From Pelodiscus sinensis (taxonomy: Eukaryota; Chordata; Testudines; Trionychidae): 64,000 nt of DNA. The position numbers were made by a program, and so were the translations under genes. The notes beneath the pieces are model-generated. The model saw only the letters and a list, made by a program, of their open reading frames with translations. It made no database searches and was not told the origin of the DNA. Below, one piece after another: positions 21,487 to 32,520 of the stretch (the first letter of the stretch is position 1; the number at the start of each line of letters is the position of its first letter). The stretch spans positions 16,005,001 through 16,069,000 of the forward strand of contig NC_134720.1 of NCBI RefSeq assembly GCF_049634645.1. Direction: 5' to 3'.

Positions 21487-21932
21487 CAGGGGTGGCCAAC
21501 CAGTTAGACTCGAAGAGCCAAAATAACTGTTGATAGTAGTGCAAAGAAGCACACATCCCTCCCCCAGAGCCAGGCACTCCCAGCCACCCCCCAACACAAT
21601 GCTCTCCCCCAGATCCAAGCCCTCCCAACTCACCCTACTCTAACCCAATGCCCTCCCCCTCCCCCAGAGCCAGGCACCCCCAACTCACCCTACTCTAACC
21701 CAATGCCCTCCCCCTCCCCCAGAGCCAGGCACCCGCAGGGCCCTCCCATTCTAACCCAATGCCTGGGTCTCACTGGAGCTGCCACCGCCATAGCCACGCA
21801 CTTCTTCCTCCAGGAACTGGGGCATGTGCACAAAGTGGGCATGCGGCTCTGAATAAGCCGTAACCCTGACAGCTGCATTTCTGTGAGCAAAAGAGCCACA
21901 TGTGGCTCCAGAGCCAAGGTTGGCCACCCCTG
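21487..21932. mobile_element. 446-bp hAT MITE with GGTTGGCCACCCCTG ends
   Basis: The ends CAGGGGTGGCCAACC and GGTTGGCCACCCCTG are exact inverted copies. Flanks CAATATGG (21479-21486) and CCATATGG (21933-21940) agree at 7 of 8 positions. The interior contains a two-copy tandem unit (about 21625-21735) built from CTAACCCAATGCCCTCC and AGAGCCAGGCACCC. The end also carries GAGCCACATGTGGCTC, a perfect short palindrome. Confidence 0.88.
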
Positions 21933-22171
21933 CCATATGGGCTTATGCAGCCAGTCCTACTGCTCATGCTACTGTGCCTTTACTGCTACCTTTACTTGAG
22001 CTAACTAGATCTGTATATGACACCTTCATACATCTGAGTCCCAAGACAGAGTGGGAGATGAAAGGAGGTACTAAGGGATCAACCTCAAGTACATAAGCAA
22101 CCAGCTGTGTGTAGAGGAGATTGGGGGCTGATGTTGGAGCTGCTTGAGGAAGGTATGATTAGGGCTCTACC

Positions 22172-22880
22172 AAATTCATGGTCCATTTTGGTCAATTTCA
22201 CTGTCATTAGATTTTAAAAATGGTAAATTTCATGATTTCAGATATTTACATCTGAAATTTCACAGTTGTAATTGTAGGGGTCCTGACCCAAAAAGGAGTT
22301 AAGTGGGAGGGTCACAGGCTTATAGAAGGGGGAGCTGCAGAACTGCTGCCCTTACTTCTGTGCTTCTATTGGCCGTGGTGCTACCTTCAGAGCTGGAGAG
22401 CAGCGCCTGCTGGCAGGGAGTCCAGCTCTGAAGGTACAGCTACCACCAGCAGCAGCCCAGAAGTAAGGATGGTACGGTATGGTATTGCCAGTCTTATTTC
22501 TGCACTGCTGCCTGCAGAGCTGGGACCTTAGTAGCTGCCACTCTCTGGGTGCCAGCTTTGAAAGCAGTAGTACAGAAGTAAGGACGACATGGGTATGGTA
22601 TTGACCCTAACTACTGCACTGCTGCTAATGGAGTGCTGCCTTCAGAGCTAGGCACTTGGACAACATTACAACCACTGCTCTCCAGCTGCCCAGCTCTGAT
22701 GGCAGTACAGAAGTAAGGATGGCAATCCCATGACCCTCCTAACGTAATGTTGTGATCCCCCTGCAGCTCCCCTTTGGGTCAGGACCCCCAGCTTGAGAAA
22801 TGCTGGTCTCCCCTATGAAATCTGTGTAGCATAGGGCAAAAGCACACAAAAGACCAGGTTTCATGGGAGGTCATGGACAT
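22172..22880. mobile_element. Probable hAT-type element, GGGCTCTACCAAATTC family
   Basis: The left end TAGGGCTCTACCAAATTCATG, CATTTTGGTCAATTTCAC and a hairpin of ATTTCAGATATTTACATCTGAAAT mark a DNA transposon type I recall from reptile genomes. A GC-richer interior has repeated AGAAGTAAGGATGG and CAGCTCTGAAGG units. The right boundary is not clear. Confidence 0.5.
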
Positions 22881-22944
22881 GTTTTGTTTGCGTGGCTGTT
22901 AATTTGGAGGGCCAGACTAGTTATGATGTTAGCTCTCACACTAC

Positions 22945-23705
22945 ACTATCTTACTTTTTATATACATATGTAATGAACACCTCAGAGCGGACAAAGCTGC
23001 TGAAACAGCACTGTAGATTGACTGGGGAAGCTATGGTATGTGGTTTCTCATCAGCTATAACTCACTATATTTAGTTCTCAAACTCCCATTGCTTTCAGCC
23101 TGAGCCTGAACAGTGGGAGCTTGTTTCTAATTCCTTAGCACCGGTGTAAATTAGCAATAGGCTCGCTGAAGCCACGGGAGCTACACAAGAGTAAGTGAGG
23201 TCAGATTCTGGCCCTGTGAGATTGAGTCTTGAAATGGTTTTAGGTTTTGGACATCAACCCCATTAAGTGTTCTTTTGTGCATGCGCCCTGAATGTTCCAG
23301 GGCACGTTCTGCATCAATGATTAGGAAGAGCAGGTGCTTGCAGCTGAGAGGGCAGGAGGCTTGGAGTAACATGTTGTGACGGAACACATTGTATAGTTGG
23401 CAAAGGATGAGAGAGACAGAGACAGAACTGGGCTGGCATGCACAATTGATTGTAAAGGAGCAAGGGGACCTTGATTAGTATAATATAGAGGCATTATTCC
23501 AAGCCAGAACTAGGACATTTGTCTTCTTTCATTGTCCCTCCAATTCCACTAGATGGCACCTCTCATTCAACTTCCATTTCTTTCACTACTGCTTACTGAA
23601 TCCATAGCCTTTGGGAGAGGAGAATTGGAAATTATGGGTCTGTGTCTGTATATCATTTATTTTTCTCATCCTGTGGTACTATTTTCTTGCAGCCTCAGGG
23701 TAAGG
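22945..23705. other. Intergenic sequence with one old dispersed motif
   Basis: CCGGTGTAAATTAGCAATAGG and CTGAAGCCACGGGAGCTACA at about 23140-23215 are variants of the old repeat also seen near 6300 and 40950. No gene was recognised in the remainder. Confidence 0.4.
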
Positions 23706-23952
23706 CAGAGGTCCCCAAACTATGGGGCATGACCCCCTTCCCGCTGAAGGGGGCAGAAGAATATTAGGGGAGTGCTGCTGAGGCTCAGGCCAGCCCTCAT
23801 GCGGGGTGGAGAGAAAGCAACACACTGTTGTCTCTGCTCCCTCCCCACCCCACCTGTGGTCCCAATCTCAGCCCCCTTACCCATCTACCCTCTCTCAGGG
23901 CGCCACAGACAGGGGCCAGGGGGACGTGAGGTAAAAAGCTTGGAGACTCCTG
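23706..23952. mobile_element. 247-bp hAT-like MITE
   Basis: The ends CAGAGGTCCCCAAACT and AGCTTGGAGACTCCTG are imperfect inverted repeats of the CAGNGGTYYCCAAACT hAT type. Flanks GGGTAAGG and AGATAAGA agree at only 5 of 8 positions. The interior is GC-rich and non-coding. Confidence 0.6.
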
Positions 23953-25690
23953 AGATAAGACAATGAAACCCTGGCTGCTGGTACATAGAGGGTTGTGAAT
24001 TTTCGCTGGAAGTTTCAGGCCCGTAGGCAGGAATTTCTGTGTGTGAGGGGAGTGCTTTTTTTGTAAATGTGGACTGCAAGGGTGCAAACCCCCCTCCCCA
24101 CCCCAATGGTCCCCTAAGTAAGTGTGCTCTGGCTGGCTGAGGGAAGGCAGGAGTGGTGCACTGCCTAAGCTTTCCTTGCCCATGCTCTGGCCAACTGTGG
24201 AAGGCTGGGGCTGAGTCTCCTCCCACAGGAACATGGGTGAGGGAGGCTCAGGCAACCTGTCTCTCCTGCCTTCCTCCAGTCTGCCGGAGCATGCTTACTT
24301 GGGGAAACATGGGGGTGTATTTGCACTGCTCACACACTCCCTGCGTACAGGCTTGAGGTTTTATCACGTGACATAATCTTTAGTTAAAGTTTAATCTTGA
24401 ATTCCTGGAGATGCCAGGACAATCCTGGAGGATGGCTAACCCTAGCTCTACAACATCCTGTGCAAACTTCAACTGTCAGTTCTAATACTGTGTCAATAAG
24501 AGTCTGTGGCCGTTATGCTATGATATACAATAGAGGAGCAGTACCCCTGACAGGACAGGCAATAAACCATGGCCACTACCACCACGCAGTCAAACAAAAA
24601 TGTCATCCCTAGCTTTAACAAACAGCATGGTCTTAACTTTGTGAGGGCTTGTGAACCTTTTTTTGTCCTAGAAACTGCTTAGGCTGAGAGAACAGGGAGT
24701 ACTTTCTTTGTTGCAGTGAGTTATGTCTTTGGCAGCGTAAAAACCCACAGCAGCTTCTGTTTGCTTTAGTTTTTTTATGACCTAATGTACAAAATGTGTG
24801 AGGGTGTTCACTATTAAGTCTGTTCCCTTTTAAATCTCATTGCCAGAGGATAGTGATGTATAATCTTGTCTTTGTGATATATGTAACACGTGGTCTTGGA
24901 CATTTATCTGCTAGACAGAGTTGGCCATACCAGCTGCCAATGTGAGTTGCATGCGTTTGTGTATATAGCTAAGGCAGAATTCACTGACTGTAATTTACTT
25001 CAGGGTTTAGTTAAGGTACTAAAAGGCTTTTGGATGCTATAGATTTAGAGGGGCCCTAAATCTCATATGAAGTCCAGTTTGTGTTGGGAGACTGCCACAG
25101 TACATATAAAATATACGTGAGGCGGGGATCTCCTATTACCTTCACAAGCTCTGCCCTTGATTCTATTTACTTCATGAAGTACAAGCAGCTATGAACAGAG
25201 GCATTAAAAGTGTTACCTGCCAGACAGTTGTTTAACTATGGAGACTGAGAGACTTAAATGGTAATTCTTTTGCCAGAAAGTTAATGTGAATATTTTGTAA
25301 GAATATTTTGTTATCTAAAACCTAAAGACCTTGGGTTCATCTGGAGTAACTAAATTTTTTATGATAACAGTTTTTTCAGCATGTAACCTTTAAAAGAATC
25401 TCATCACTAGAACTCTTTAAAAATGTGGACTATGTTCGAGCTGCTGACCTGTGCAGAACACTAGCTTACACCACAGCCTCTATTAAGAATCTCATCTTTT
25501 ACCTTTAAATTCTCCTTTCTGACATATCATTACATTTTAATCTAACACTTATACAGTGCTTCTTATCCGTAGATGTCAAAAGGTCCAGGTCCTCCAAAGT
25601 ATTTAGGTTCCTAACTCCAAATTAGGAGACTATCTTCTGTGGAAGATCTGGGCCAAAGCACTTCCATGTTATATAGCCTTCTTCAGAACT
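23953..25690. other. Intergenic sequence, no gene recognised
   Basis: The first 400 bases are GC-rich and probably repeat-derived (AATTTCTGTGTGTGAGG followed by CCCCCCTCCCCACCCC). The remainder is AT-rich with no recognised feature. Minus-strand frames at 23797-24255 are composition effects. Confidence 0.4.
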
Positions 25691-25694
25691 TCTT

Positions 25695-25758
25695 TTTACA
25701 GATGGGGAATCCAAGATACAGAAAAGTAAAGTGACTTGCCCATTGCCACAAGAGACTG
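25695..25758 (+). repeat. MIR SINE fragment
   Basis: TTTACAGATGGGGAATCC, AGATACAGAAAAGTAAAG and GTGACTTGCCCATTGCCACA match the order of the MIR conserved 3' half. A Penelope-like element begins immediately after, apparently inserted into it. Confidence 0.65.
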
Positions 25759-26690
25759 TCAGGTTGTATATGGGCCAAACTAGACAATCTCTGCAACAAA
25801 GGATAAATGGACACAAATCAGAAATCAGAAATGGTAACACACATAAACCTCTAAGGGAACATTTTAACCTACCTGGTCACTCAATCGTGGATTTAAAAGT
25901 AACCATTTTTCTGCAAAGGAATTTCACTACCCAATTACACAGGGTATGTCTACACTACCCTCCTAGTTCGAACTAGGAGGGTAATGTAGGCATACCGCAC
26001 TTGCAAATGAAGCCCAGGATTTGAATTTCCCGGGCTTCATTTGCATAAGCGGGGAGCCGCCATTTTTAAATCCCCGCTGCTTCGAACCCCGTGCAGCGCG
26101 GCTACACGGGGCTCGAACTAGGTAGTTCGGACTAGGGTGCCTATTCCGAACTACCGGTACACCTCATTTCACGAGGAGTAACGGTAGTTCGGAATAGGAA
26201 CCTAGTCCGAACTACCTAGTTCGAGCCCCGTGTAGCCGCGCTGCACGGGGTTCGAAGCAGCGGGGATTTAAAAATGGCGGCTCCCCGCTTATGCAAATGA
26301 AGCCAGGGAAATTCAAATCCCGGGCTTCATTTGCAAGTGCGGTATGCCTACATTACCCTCCTAGTTCGAACTAGGAGGGTAGTGTAGACATACCCTCAGA
26401 GAGGCTGCAGAAGTGGAATCCATCTACACATTTAACACTGTTCCCCTGGGCTTGAATAAAGATATTAACTTATGAATGGAACATATCCAGCCCACTTAAT
26501 TAACCATATTAATCTGGGCCCTACAACTGACAGGTAATGCTTTTGCTGTTATGCATATATTGATTTCTGGTATTTCCACTCTAACTCATCTGATGAAGTG
26601 GGTGGGTCTTACCCACAAAAGCTCATCATATTATATATTTTTGTTAGTCTCTTCTAAAGGTGCCACAGGACTACTCATATTTAGAACAAT
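25756..26690 (+). pseudogene. Penelope-like element: GIY-YIG endonuclease end and 3' tail, split by a MITE
   Basis: The upstream part translates to RLYMGQTRQSLQQRINGHKS and then EHFNLPGHSIVDLKVTIF. This resembles the GIY-YIG nuclease domain (Y-x-G-x-T...R...H) that follows the reverse transcriptase in Penelope-like elements. After the MITE at 25942-26395 the same frame resumes as REAAEVESIYTFNT and VPLGLNKDINL. The tail at 26581-26680 reads ATCTGATGAAGTGGGTGGGT, then ACAAAAGCTCATCAT and GGTGCCACAGGACTACTC. The reverse-transcriptase part is absent, so this is a 5'-truncated copy. The canonical YIG is changed to YMG. Confidence 0.82.
25942..26395. mobile_element. 454-bp near-perfect palindromic Harbinger MITE inside the Penelope nuclease
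   Basis: The termini are GGGTATGTCTACACTACC and GGTAGTGTAGACATACCC. The arms mirror one another almost base for base. Each arm has its own smaller palindromes, for example CCTCCTAGTTCGAACTAGGA. The centre (26157-26182) reads ACCTCATTTCACGAGG. Flanks are ACA and TCA, probably a one-base-decayed TCA duplication. The low arm divergence suggests a recent insertion or arm homogenisation. Confidence 0.9.
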
Positions 26691-26937
26691 GCTAAATGCC
26701 TCTCATGGTGCAAATCAGCAGACTACGATAAATGGATTTGTGTTGCTATACATCAGCTGAGCATCTGAGCTTTAGTTCTTAGTTTCTCTCAAACACCAGG
26801 CACATTGATGGTGCAGATATTATATGTTTGTTTTGATGGTGGCAAAGTGCTCAGCACGATACAGTACAGCTCAGAGAATTTAGGGCTTCCTCTACACTCC
26901 CCCACCCCCTATTTATTTTAGTTTTGGACATCCAACA

Positions 26938-27500
26938 CTCTGGTCATCTGAAGAAGTGGGCTGTGCCCATGAAAGCTCATGATACCATCTACATCAGGGG
27001 TGGCCAACCCATTAAAGGCAAAGAGCCACAATAGTCGGGGGGATAGCATAAAGGGCCGAGGAAAAAAAGTTGTCAAGCAAAACAAAAAAAAGAAAGGAAA
27101 AGAAAAGAAAGCCCCAGCCACTTTTGGTTGAGCCAAAAAACAAATTAAAAAAACAGCCCCAGCCATGTTTGGTTGAGCTAAAAAAAAAAAAAGAAAGGAC
27201 AAACAAAACTCCAGGTGACTTTATGGCCACACCAGGTTCCCATCGGTCGGCGCCATCTTGCCGGATGATGAGCACAGGGAACTGGGGGCCAAGGGACGGT
27301 TTTTAGGGGCGCAGGGGCAGCTTCACAAGCCACGGGGGAGGCTTCACGAGCCATAATTTAAGGGGGGGAAGAGCTGCATGCAAGCCACAGGTTGGCCAGC
27401 CCTGATCTACATGTTTTGTTAGTCTTTAAAGTGGTACCAGACTACTTCTTGTTTTTTAAGTTTGTCCTGTACAGACTAACTCAGCTACCTCCTGAAACCT
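26938..27500 (+). mobile_element. Penelope-like 3' tail split by a hAT element
   Basis: The tail reads CATCTGAAGAAGTGGGCTG, GAAAGCTCATGATACCATCT, then after the insertion ATGTTTTGTTAGTCTTTAAAG, TACCAGACTACTTCTTG and AGACTAACTCAGCTACC. The break lies exactly at the 8-bp duplication of the hAT at 26995-27404. Confidence 0.85.
26995..27404. mobile_element. 410-bp hAT MITE with perfect 8-bp duplication ATCTACAT
   Basis: The ends CAGGGGTGGCCAACC and GGTTGGCCAGCCCTG are inverted repeats, flanked by ATCTACAT at 26987-26994 and 27405-27412. The interior includes A-rich blocks with a repeated GGTTGAGC(C/T)AAAAAA unit (AGCCCCAGCCA(C/T)(G/T)TTTGGTTGAG) and a CpG-bearing right half. It belongs to the same terminal class as 21487-21932. 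Confidence 0.92.
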
Positions 27501-27639
27501 TTATTATTTGAAGTTGATGACAATTATATTAGTACGTGACTGATTAAAGCATTTCTGCTTGTTTTTAAATATTCAGCATGCCAGGTATTAATGCATTCAA
27601 TCTTATTCTTGGGGTCATGGTTAATGCACAACTGATTTC

Positions 27640-27980
27640 AATCTTGTAGTCCACTGAGATGAAAGAGCACCACTCATGCAGCCCACTCAGTAGCCTAGAT
27701 TGCCCATTGCTGTTCTGTAGTAAAAACCAAGTGGAAAAACACACCTTGCAATCTGTGGAGAGGACCAAAAATGAACCGTACAACACAATCCAGCCCTTCT
27801 TTATACTTGCAAAGAACAATAAATACATTAAATAGATAAGGCAGAAGCATTTTTTTTAACAGATCACCTTCATCTGAGGAACGGTGTTTAATAACTTGCC
27901 CAAATGTACTGGCATAACCAGTAATAAAATTCATGACACCTGATTCCAGAGCAATGCTCCAGTCGGTAGGCCAGGCATCC
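27640..27980 (-). other. Open reading frame of unknown origin, possible exon or repeat
   Basis: On the minus strand a frame opens after TTCTTTACCTTAG at about 27978, a good acceptor, and reads DAWPTDWSIALESGVMNF, GYASTFGQVIKHRSSDEG and on to about 27715 (TAG). A donor-like GAAGGTGATC lies near 27869. I cannot assign the protein to any family. The amino-acid make-up looks less random than most frames here, but it may be a retroelement-derived or chance frame. Confidence 0.25.
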
Positions 27981-28639
27981 TAAGGTAAAGAATTCAAAAC
28001 TATTAGCACCAACAGCATTGGTTTTTATAACGTGACAAAAGAGCATCTCTCTTAGCATATCTACATTACAGCATACATTCTCTACTGACACGCACTAGAG
28101 GGCAATATGATCAGTAACACAGGCACATTAGCTGGTGCACTGGAACTTTTCATGTACTCGCAATATATGTCTCCAAAACCGAACCTTTCCCTCTCCTCCA
28201 AATGTAGATGACACCATGGGCAGCTGCCAGCCTGGACCCTCCCACACTCTAACCCCAGGATACCTACTACAGACATACTGGGAGTGAAGTGCTGCTGCCC
28301 CCAGCGCCCGCCTCTGTCCCTGTATTCTGGAGCCATGCGTCACCCGCACTCCCCATGTTCTGGGGCAGGGGAGGCTGGGGCTGCACGCCTGCTCTCCCTG
28401 TGGGAGACAAACCCTAAGGATTCTTATGTTCTGTCAATGGCATCTGTAATCTTTCTGTTTCTTCATTAAAAGTCTAGCATTACTGTGGGTGTGCTATGTA
28501 TATTAGTATCTCTATCATGTAGATTTTGGCAAGTCAAAATTATTCTGTATAATTAGGAATGGTACCCAAAAGCAATGTGGAAGTTAGCTATCCACATTTT
28601 CCTTTACTCATAATGGGCTACTGAATTTCTTTTTCACAC

Positions 28640-28922
28640 ATAAGAACATAAGAATGGCCATACGGGGTCAGACCAACAGTTCATCTAGCCTAGTATCCTG
28701 TCTGCCAACAGTGGCCAATACCAGATGCTCCAGAGGGAGGGAACACAACAGATAATCCTCTCATGATCCCTCCCCCATCATCCACCTCCAGAGAAACAGA
28801 GGCGAGGGACACCATTCCTACCCATCCTGGATAATAGCCATTGATGGACCTAGCTTCCATGAATCTATCTAGCTCTTTTTTGAACCCTGTTAAAGTCCTA
28901 GCCTTCATCACATCCTCCTCAT
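28640..28922 (-). mobile_element. CR1 LINE 3' end, antisense
   Basis: Begins CATAAGAACATAAGAATGGC and GGGTCAGACCAACAGTTCAT, then CTGCCAACAGTGGCCAATAC, GATAATAGCCATTGATGGAC and AACCCTGTTAAAGTCCTAGC. It is the same 3' region as 17846-18195, truncated 5' at 28922. Confidence 0.9.
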
Positions 28923-29111
28923 AACACAACTACACATCCTACAAATAACACAACTACATCAGATAACTATGTTTTGCAATGGTATTTTCTCCAGCTGCCA
29001 ATGATGCTGTGGATCACAGAATCTTGCTAACACTTTCTGGAATAAGTCTAACCACTCTGCTTACAAATACAAACTGAACCTGCCAAGCATGTACTATTTC
29101 AATGTGTATTA

Positions 29112-29538
29112 CAGGTTGAATCTCTGTGGCCCAGGACTCTCTGGTCTGGTAACATCCGTGGTCCAGAAAGACCACAGATGTTGCAGAACTAGAAAGCCCC
29201 ATCAGCAGCAGAGGTTATCAGTGGTTCAAAGATGAGCCTGCCAGCAGGGCCACCAGGTCAGCAGATCTCGTGGGGCATCAAAGCCTGTAGCTAGTGAGGC
29301 AGGGAAGTTGGAGGGGGGTGCTGAAGCTCATGAGGCAGAGGAGCCTGAAGACAACGGGGCTGCTGCAAGCTCCAGCAGGGTGGTGGGGCTGTTGCGAGCT
29401 GTGTCTGGGTGGCAGGGCTGCCGCAGCTTGCAGGGCAAGGAGGCTGGCACTCCCCACCCAGACCTCCCTATGTCTGGAAACTCCCTTGTCTGGGACCAGT
29501 CAGGTCCCAAGAGTGCTAGACCAGGGAGGTCCAACCTG
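29112..29538. mobile_element. TA-flanked DNA transposon (mariner/Tigger-like MITE)
   Basis: The ends CAGGTTGAATCTCTGT and GGGAGGTCCAACCTG are imperfect inverted repeats, flanked by TA on both sides, which fits Tc1/mariner insertion. The left side has a palindrome around TGGTCCAGAAAGACCA. The interior is GC-rich and non-coding. Confidence 0.65.
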
Positions 29539-29748
29539 TACTGCTAAGATACAGAACCCACTCACAAAGATGCTGTGATTTTACCTTGTGCCTGCTACTT
29601 TTCTGAGAATTCCTGTTCTGCCTGCAGTGCAACTACTGATCCTCATGCAGTGAACAGAGAGACAGCTTCTCTGGAGGAGCAAGAGCACACAGCTGGCACA
29701 GGTCTCTCTCTCAACTAGGCATATATACCACATTCATTAGGTATCTCA

Positions 29749-30017
29749 GACTACATCTTCACTTCCTGGAAGATCAACGCTGTGGCTATCAATCTTTTGG
29801 AGTTTGATTTAGTGGGTCTGGTAATTCCTAGTAACTCCAGAACTCCTACTTCTTGCAAGGAGTAAGGGAAGTTGATGGGATTGTTTGCTCCTGTCCATCT
29901 CCCACTGTGGAGAAGGATCTGAAGTTTGAAGTAAGGCATGCTGATTCCAGCTGTGCAATTAACATAGCTGGAGTTGCATGTCTTAATTTGAAAATCCGTG
30001 TAAGTATAGACATAGCC
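29749..30017. mobile_element. Harbinger MITE related to 19461
   Basis: The left end GACTACATCTTCACTTCC is decayed; the right end reads AGTATAGACATAGCC. Internal TCAATCTTTTGGAGTTTGA and TTCTTGCAAGGAGTAAGGG match the 19461 copy. Flanks are TCA and TAA and do not match. Confidence 0.6.
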
Positions 30018-30019
30018 TA

Positions 30020-31050
30020 ACTGTCCTTAAAAAAATCCTTACTGTCCTTACTTCTGCTGGTCACCTTGTGTTCCTTAGTTTCCCTTATCAATTTTTTTAC
30101 AGTTCCTAACTTCTAATTTATATTACTTACCAGGAGTGCTGGAACAATTTTTATAGAGGGGTGCTGATTGCCACTGAACCAAACTATAAACGCAGGATAT
30201 AATAGAAACCACTTCAAGTCAGAGGGTGCTGCAACTCCTCTCCGCCGCATCCCTAGTTCCAGGACCTATGTTGATTACTATGAGCTTTCTCTTCTTGCAG
30301 CTGTTTGTATGTATATATACATTATAGTTACCTTGATTTACCCATTAAACTAGGATTTTGTTTTAACCAGCATGGCCTTCCTCCTCCATCGGGGGATTGA
30401 GAATCTTTGGGTAACACATAAGGTGCTCTTAAGTAATTATCTGATTATCATTTGAATTTTTCTGACTACATTCTTTTCCCTATTGATTTGGCTCATATTT
30501 GTTTTTAGCTTTGTTAAATTGGCCCAGTTAAAGCACTAAATGTATATATTACTGGCCTGGACTTCATTCTGCTTGCGCATCTTGAATGTGATCAAGTCAC
30601 GGCCACTATCCCTAAGTTGCCATTAATTTTTAGTTCTATGATTAGTTCTTTATCTGTTAAGGCAAGATCTAATAAAGAATTCCCCCTGATAGCTGCAATG
30701 TTTTTTTTTAGTTGTGAAGTTGTCATCTATAATGTTTGGAAAGTCCAAGGATGCTTTAGTGCCAGCATCATAAGACTTTCAGCATTTCACTCAAAACAAT
30801 GATAAGTACCTCCTGGCTGGAGCCTGCACCTCACATCCCTTTCTGCTCCCCAATCTCCCTACCCAGGTCTGAGGCTGGACAAAATCTAATAGCGATGGGC
30901 CCACAGGAGAGTGAACCCAGCCCTGCACATTCTTTTTCTGAACAACTTCTGAAACTTCCCATGTGTGGCTGATAACACTAGTATCGCTGGAGAATGTTAA
31001 ACAGACACTGCTAAGGAACATTTATTTAAATCAGCAGATCCAGATAACTT
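30020..31050. other. Intergenic sequence, nothing recognised
   Basis: AT-rich at first, then mixed. Frames at 30168-30353, 30617-30802 and 30791-31021 lack domains. Some of 30360-30780 may be old LINE material (TTTTTAGTTCTATGATTAG) but I cannot show it. Confidence 0.35.
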
Positions 31051-31054
31051 GTAA

Positions 31055-32520
31055 CCAAGAGTTTTAAAAGAACTAGCTGACAAGCTTTCTGGATTGTTAA
31101 TACTGAGTTTCAGCAAGCCTTGGAGCACTGGATTTCTTCCAAAAGACTGGAAGAAAGCTATTGTGCCAAATTTTAGAAAGGATAAATGGGATGACCTGGG
31201 TAATTACAGGTCTGTTAGCCTGACATCCATCCAGACAAGATATTGGAGTGGTGGACATGAGAGTCGATAAATAAAAAATGATATGAGGATAATGTAACTC
31301 ATGTACCGTATTCTCCAGCGTATAAGACGACTTTTGATGTTAAAAAACATCCCCCAAAAATCGGGGGTCGTCTTATACGCCGGGTATGCGGCTTTGCAAA
31401 GCCTCGGGGGAAGCCAGGGCTGTCCCGCTGCCGGGGCGTCCTCAGAGGCTTTGCTCCCGGTGTCCCTGGTCTGCTGGAGACGGTCCCTGGCAAAGCCTCA
31501 GAGGCGCGGGACCCCGCCGCTGCTGCGGCTTTGCTCCCGGTGCCTCTGGTCTGCTGGGGACCGTCTCCAGCAGACCAGGGACACCGGGAGCAAAGCCGGG
31601 GAGGCGGAGGGGCGCTGGGGTATAAGACGAAACCCTATCTTTTAACTAAAAAATTATGGGGTCGTCTTATACGCCCAGTAGCCTTATACGCCGGAAAATA
31701 CGGTACATCAGTGCATCACAATGAGTTTAAGGATAATAGCTCCTGTCAGCTTTTCTGGAGGAGATTAAATGTTTGTCTGATAAAGATGATAGTGGACATA
31801 CTATACTTGGACTTTACTTATACTATACAACATTTTGAATAAAAAGTTAGAATGATACAAAATTAACATGCCCTATGTTAGATGGATTAAAAACGGGCTA
31901 AATGAGAGGTCTCAAAATTTCACTGTAAATGGGAAGCAGTCATCAAGTAGATTTGCTTCCCGTGAGGTTCTGCAGGGATTGGTTCTTAGCCCTACACTTT
32001 AAAGTTTTTATCAATGATCTGGACAAAAACAAAATTAATCACTGATATACATTGCAGAGGTCATAAAAATTGGGGTAGTGGTAAATAATGAAGAGTCACT
32101 GAATCAGACAGACACTGCTTGGTAAACTAGTTTCCAGCAAATAATACACATTTTAATATGGAAATGTATTCATCTAGCAACAAAGAATGTAGACCGTACT
32201 TACAGACTGTAGGGCTTTATCTGGGGAAGCAGTGACTGAAAAGATTTGGGTCATAGTGAATAATCAGCTGCACACGAGCTCCCAATGTGAACAATGCAGC
32301 CAAAAGATCATTAGAAGCATAAAGAGGGGAATCTCACATAGGAGAAGAGAGGGTTTTTTTATTTCTTTATATTAGATGCTGGTGAAACTGCTGCAGTAAT
32401 ACTATGTCCTGTTCGGATACCAACAGTTCCAGAAGGCTATTAATAAACTGGAGTGGTTCAGAGAGGAGCAACAAGAATAATTAAGGGATATAAACTATGC
32501 CTTATATTGATAGACTAAAA
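31055..32520 (+). pseudogene. Decayed CR1 LINE reverse transcriptase, sense orientation
   Basis: Frames with many stops give PKDWKKAIVP, then DDLGNYRSVSLTSI, corresponding to the CR1-clade block (W)KxAxVxPIFKKG...NYRPVSLTS. Farther on DGLKNGLNE-like, FTVNGKQSSS and VLQGLVLSP are the later RT blocks, followed by degenerate SGxEQQE-type sequence. A 398-bp TA-flanked element lies inside it at 31306-31703. Codons and frame are heavily degraded. Confidence 0.72.
31306..31703. mobile_element. TA-flanked element with repeated GTATAAGACGAC units
   Basis: The ends CCGTATTCTCC and GGAAAATACGG are inverted repeats, flanked by TA at 31304-31305 and 31704-31705. The motif GTATAAGACGA or its complement occurs at about 31319, 31369, 31620 and 31661, in both orientations near each end. 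The interior is GC-rich and has repeated CTTTGCTCCCGGTG and TCTGGTCTGCTGG blocks, one inverted. A DNA transposon without coding capacity is likely; I am unsure of the superfamily. Confidence 0.7.

Noticed and set aside
23797..24255. 152-codon minus-strand frame
   Set aside because: Overlaps a hAT-like element and GC-rich repeat sequence; no splice context or similarity that I recognise.
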